Positions 5,448 to 5,889 of a stretch of DNA of 5,889 nucleotides are shown here, one piece after another. The notes below the pieces were generated by a model. That model was not told the origin of the DNA, made no database searches, and was given only the letters and a program-made list of their open reading frames with translations. How positions within the stretch are numbered: the stretch's first letter is position 1; each line of letters opens with the position of its first letter. A program made the translations under genes and the position numbers. The stretch covers positions 1 through 5,889 of the forward strand of contig DAOWAG010000093.1 in assembly GCA_030634715.1 (NCBI GenBank). Reading direction: 5' to 3'. This DNA comes from Candidatus Aegiribacteria sp. (GTDB lineage: Bacteria; Fermentibacterota; Fermentibacteria; Fermentibacterales; Fermentibacteraceae).

Positions 5448-5889
5448 ATGATTGACGAAAGAACCACTGCATTCCGAGATAATCCGCCAGGTCTCACCAT
5501 TCTTCTCAACAGCTCGTCAGTTGGTATCGCTGGAGCCGGTGGCATAGGATCGAATGTGGCAGCAACACTGATACGTGCCGGAATCGGCAGGCTTGTAATA
5601 ACCGATTTTGATTCCGTTGAACTACCCAATCTCAACAGACAGTTCTATTTCAGGGATCAGATAGGATATCCCAAGGTTGAAGCACTGAGATATAATCTGG
5701 AACTGATAAATCCAGATGCCAAAATAGAAACTCACAACAGGATAATAGACGCACAGAACGCTTGTTCCATCTATTCGGATTGTGACCTTCTTGTTGAAGC
5801 GTTTGATAGCGAAGAAGCGAAAGTGATGCTCCTTGAATCCTGGCTGTCAGGACTTCCTGGAAAACCGGTTGTTTCATGTTCAGGGCTCG
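5448..5889 (+). CDS. ThiF/MoeB/HesA-family adenylyltransferase, N-terminal part (runs off right edge)
   Basis: 147 residues are visible and the C-terminus is missing. After about 24 residues comes the Rossmann ATP-binding loop GAGGIGSN (29-36), then acidic residues D53 and D55 at the end of the second strand, the NLNRQ motif (61-65) with the Arg used in adenylation, K76, and VEAFDS (116-121) with the Mg/ATP-binding Asp at D120. These are the E1-like signatures of enzymes that adenylate the C-terminus of ThiS or MoaD. The wording of the motifs (NLNRQFYFRDQIG, VEAFD) is closest in my memory to the shorter bacterial ThiF family 2 rather than classical MoeB, but without the C-terminus this is tentative. 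The ATG at 5448 is the first possible start because a TAA lies in frame at 5442-5444; no Shine-Dalgarno site is visible. It is transcribed away from the AOR operon. Its likely partner is the ThiS-like protein at the left edge. Confidence 0.87.
   Translation, partial: MIDERTTAFRDNPPGLTILLNSSSVGIAGAGGIGSNVAATLIRAGIGRLVITDFDSVELPNLNRQFYFRDQIGYPKVEALRYNLELINPDAKIETHNRIIDAQNACSIYSDCDLLVEAFDSEEAKVMLLESWLSGLPGKPVVSCSGL

Overview
The window looks like part of the chromosome of an anaerobic bacterium. Coding density is high, base composition is moderate, and the minus-strand operon genes carry strong Shine-Dalgarno sites. The content is a tungsten/molybdopterin aldehyde-oxidoreductase-type enzyme joined to an NADH-linked electron-transfer module. 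I cannot name a phylum from this sequence alone.

Layout, right to left on the minus strand: (1) 5293-4484, the N-terminal domain of an aldehyde:ferredoxin oxidoreductase (AOR) as a free-standing protein; (2) 4491-4036, a NuoE/HydC-type thioredoxin-fold [2Fe-2S] protein; (3) 4023-2155, a NuoF/HydB-type NADH/FMN subunit with extra Fe-S domains at both ends; (4) 2155-167, a fusion of a NuoG/HydA-type ferredoxin module to the remaining AOR domains; (5) 119-1, the start of a ThiS/MoaD-like sulfur carrier running off the left edge. Genes 1-4 overlap or nearly touch, so they are almost certainly one transcript. A perfect 13-bp hairpin (128-160) separates genes 4 and 5. To the right, a 154-bp intergenic region with a perfect 14-bp palindrome leads to a divergent plus-strand ThiF/MoeB-type adenylyltransferase (5448 to the right edge, partial).

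The main point is gene organisation. The AOR catalytic polypeptide is cut at its domain 1/domain 2 junction. The two halves lie at opposite ends of the operon with the diaphorase genes between them, and the C-terminal half is fused to the ferredoxin subunit that would pass electrons to the diaphorase. Together the four proteins hold every element of an AOR plus a HydABC/Bfu-like NADH module without a hydrogenase: one W/Mo-bispterin site, one FMN/NADH site and motifs for about nine Fe-S clusters (three [2Fe-2S], six [4Fe-4S]).

The likely job, by inference, is oxidation of an aldehyde (or a related reaction) coupled to NAD+ and possibly ferredoxin reduction, that is, flavin-based bifurcation or confurcation. 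The flanking ThiS-like and ThiF-like proteins would form a sulfur-carrier/activation pair, plausibly for pterin cofactor maturation or a related step. The substrate cannot be read from the sequence.
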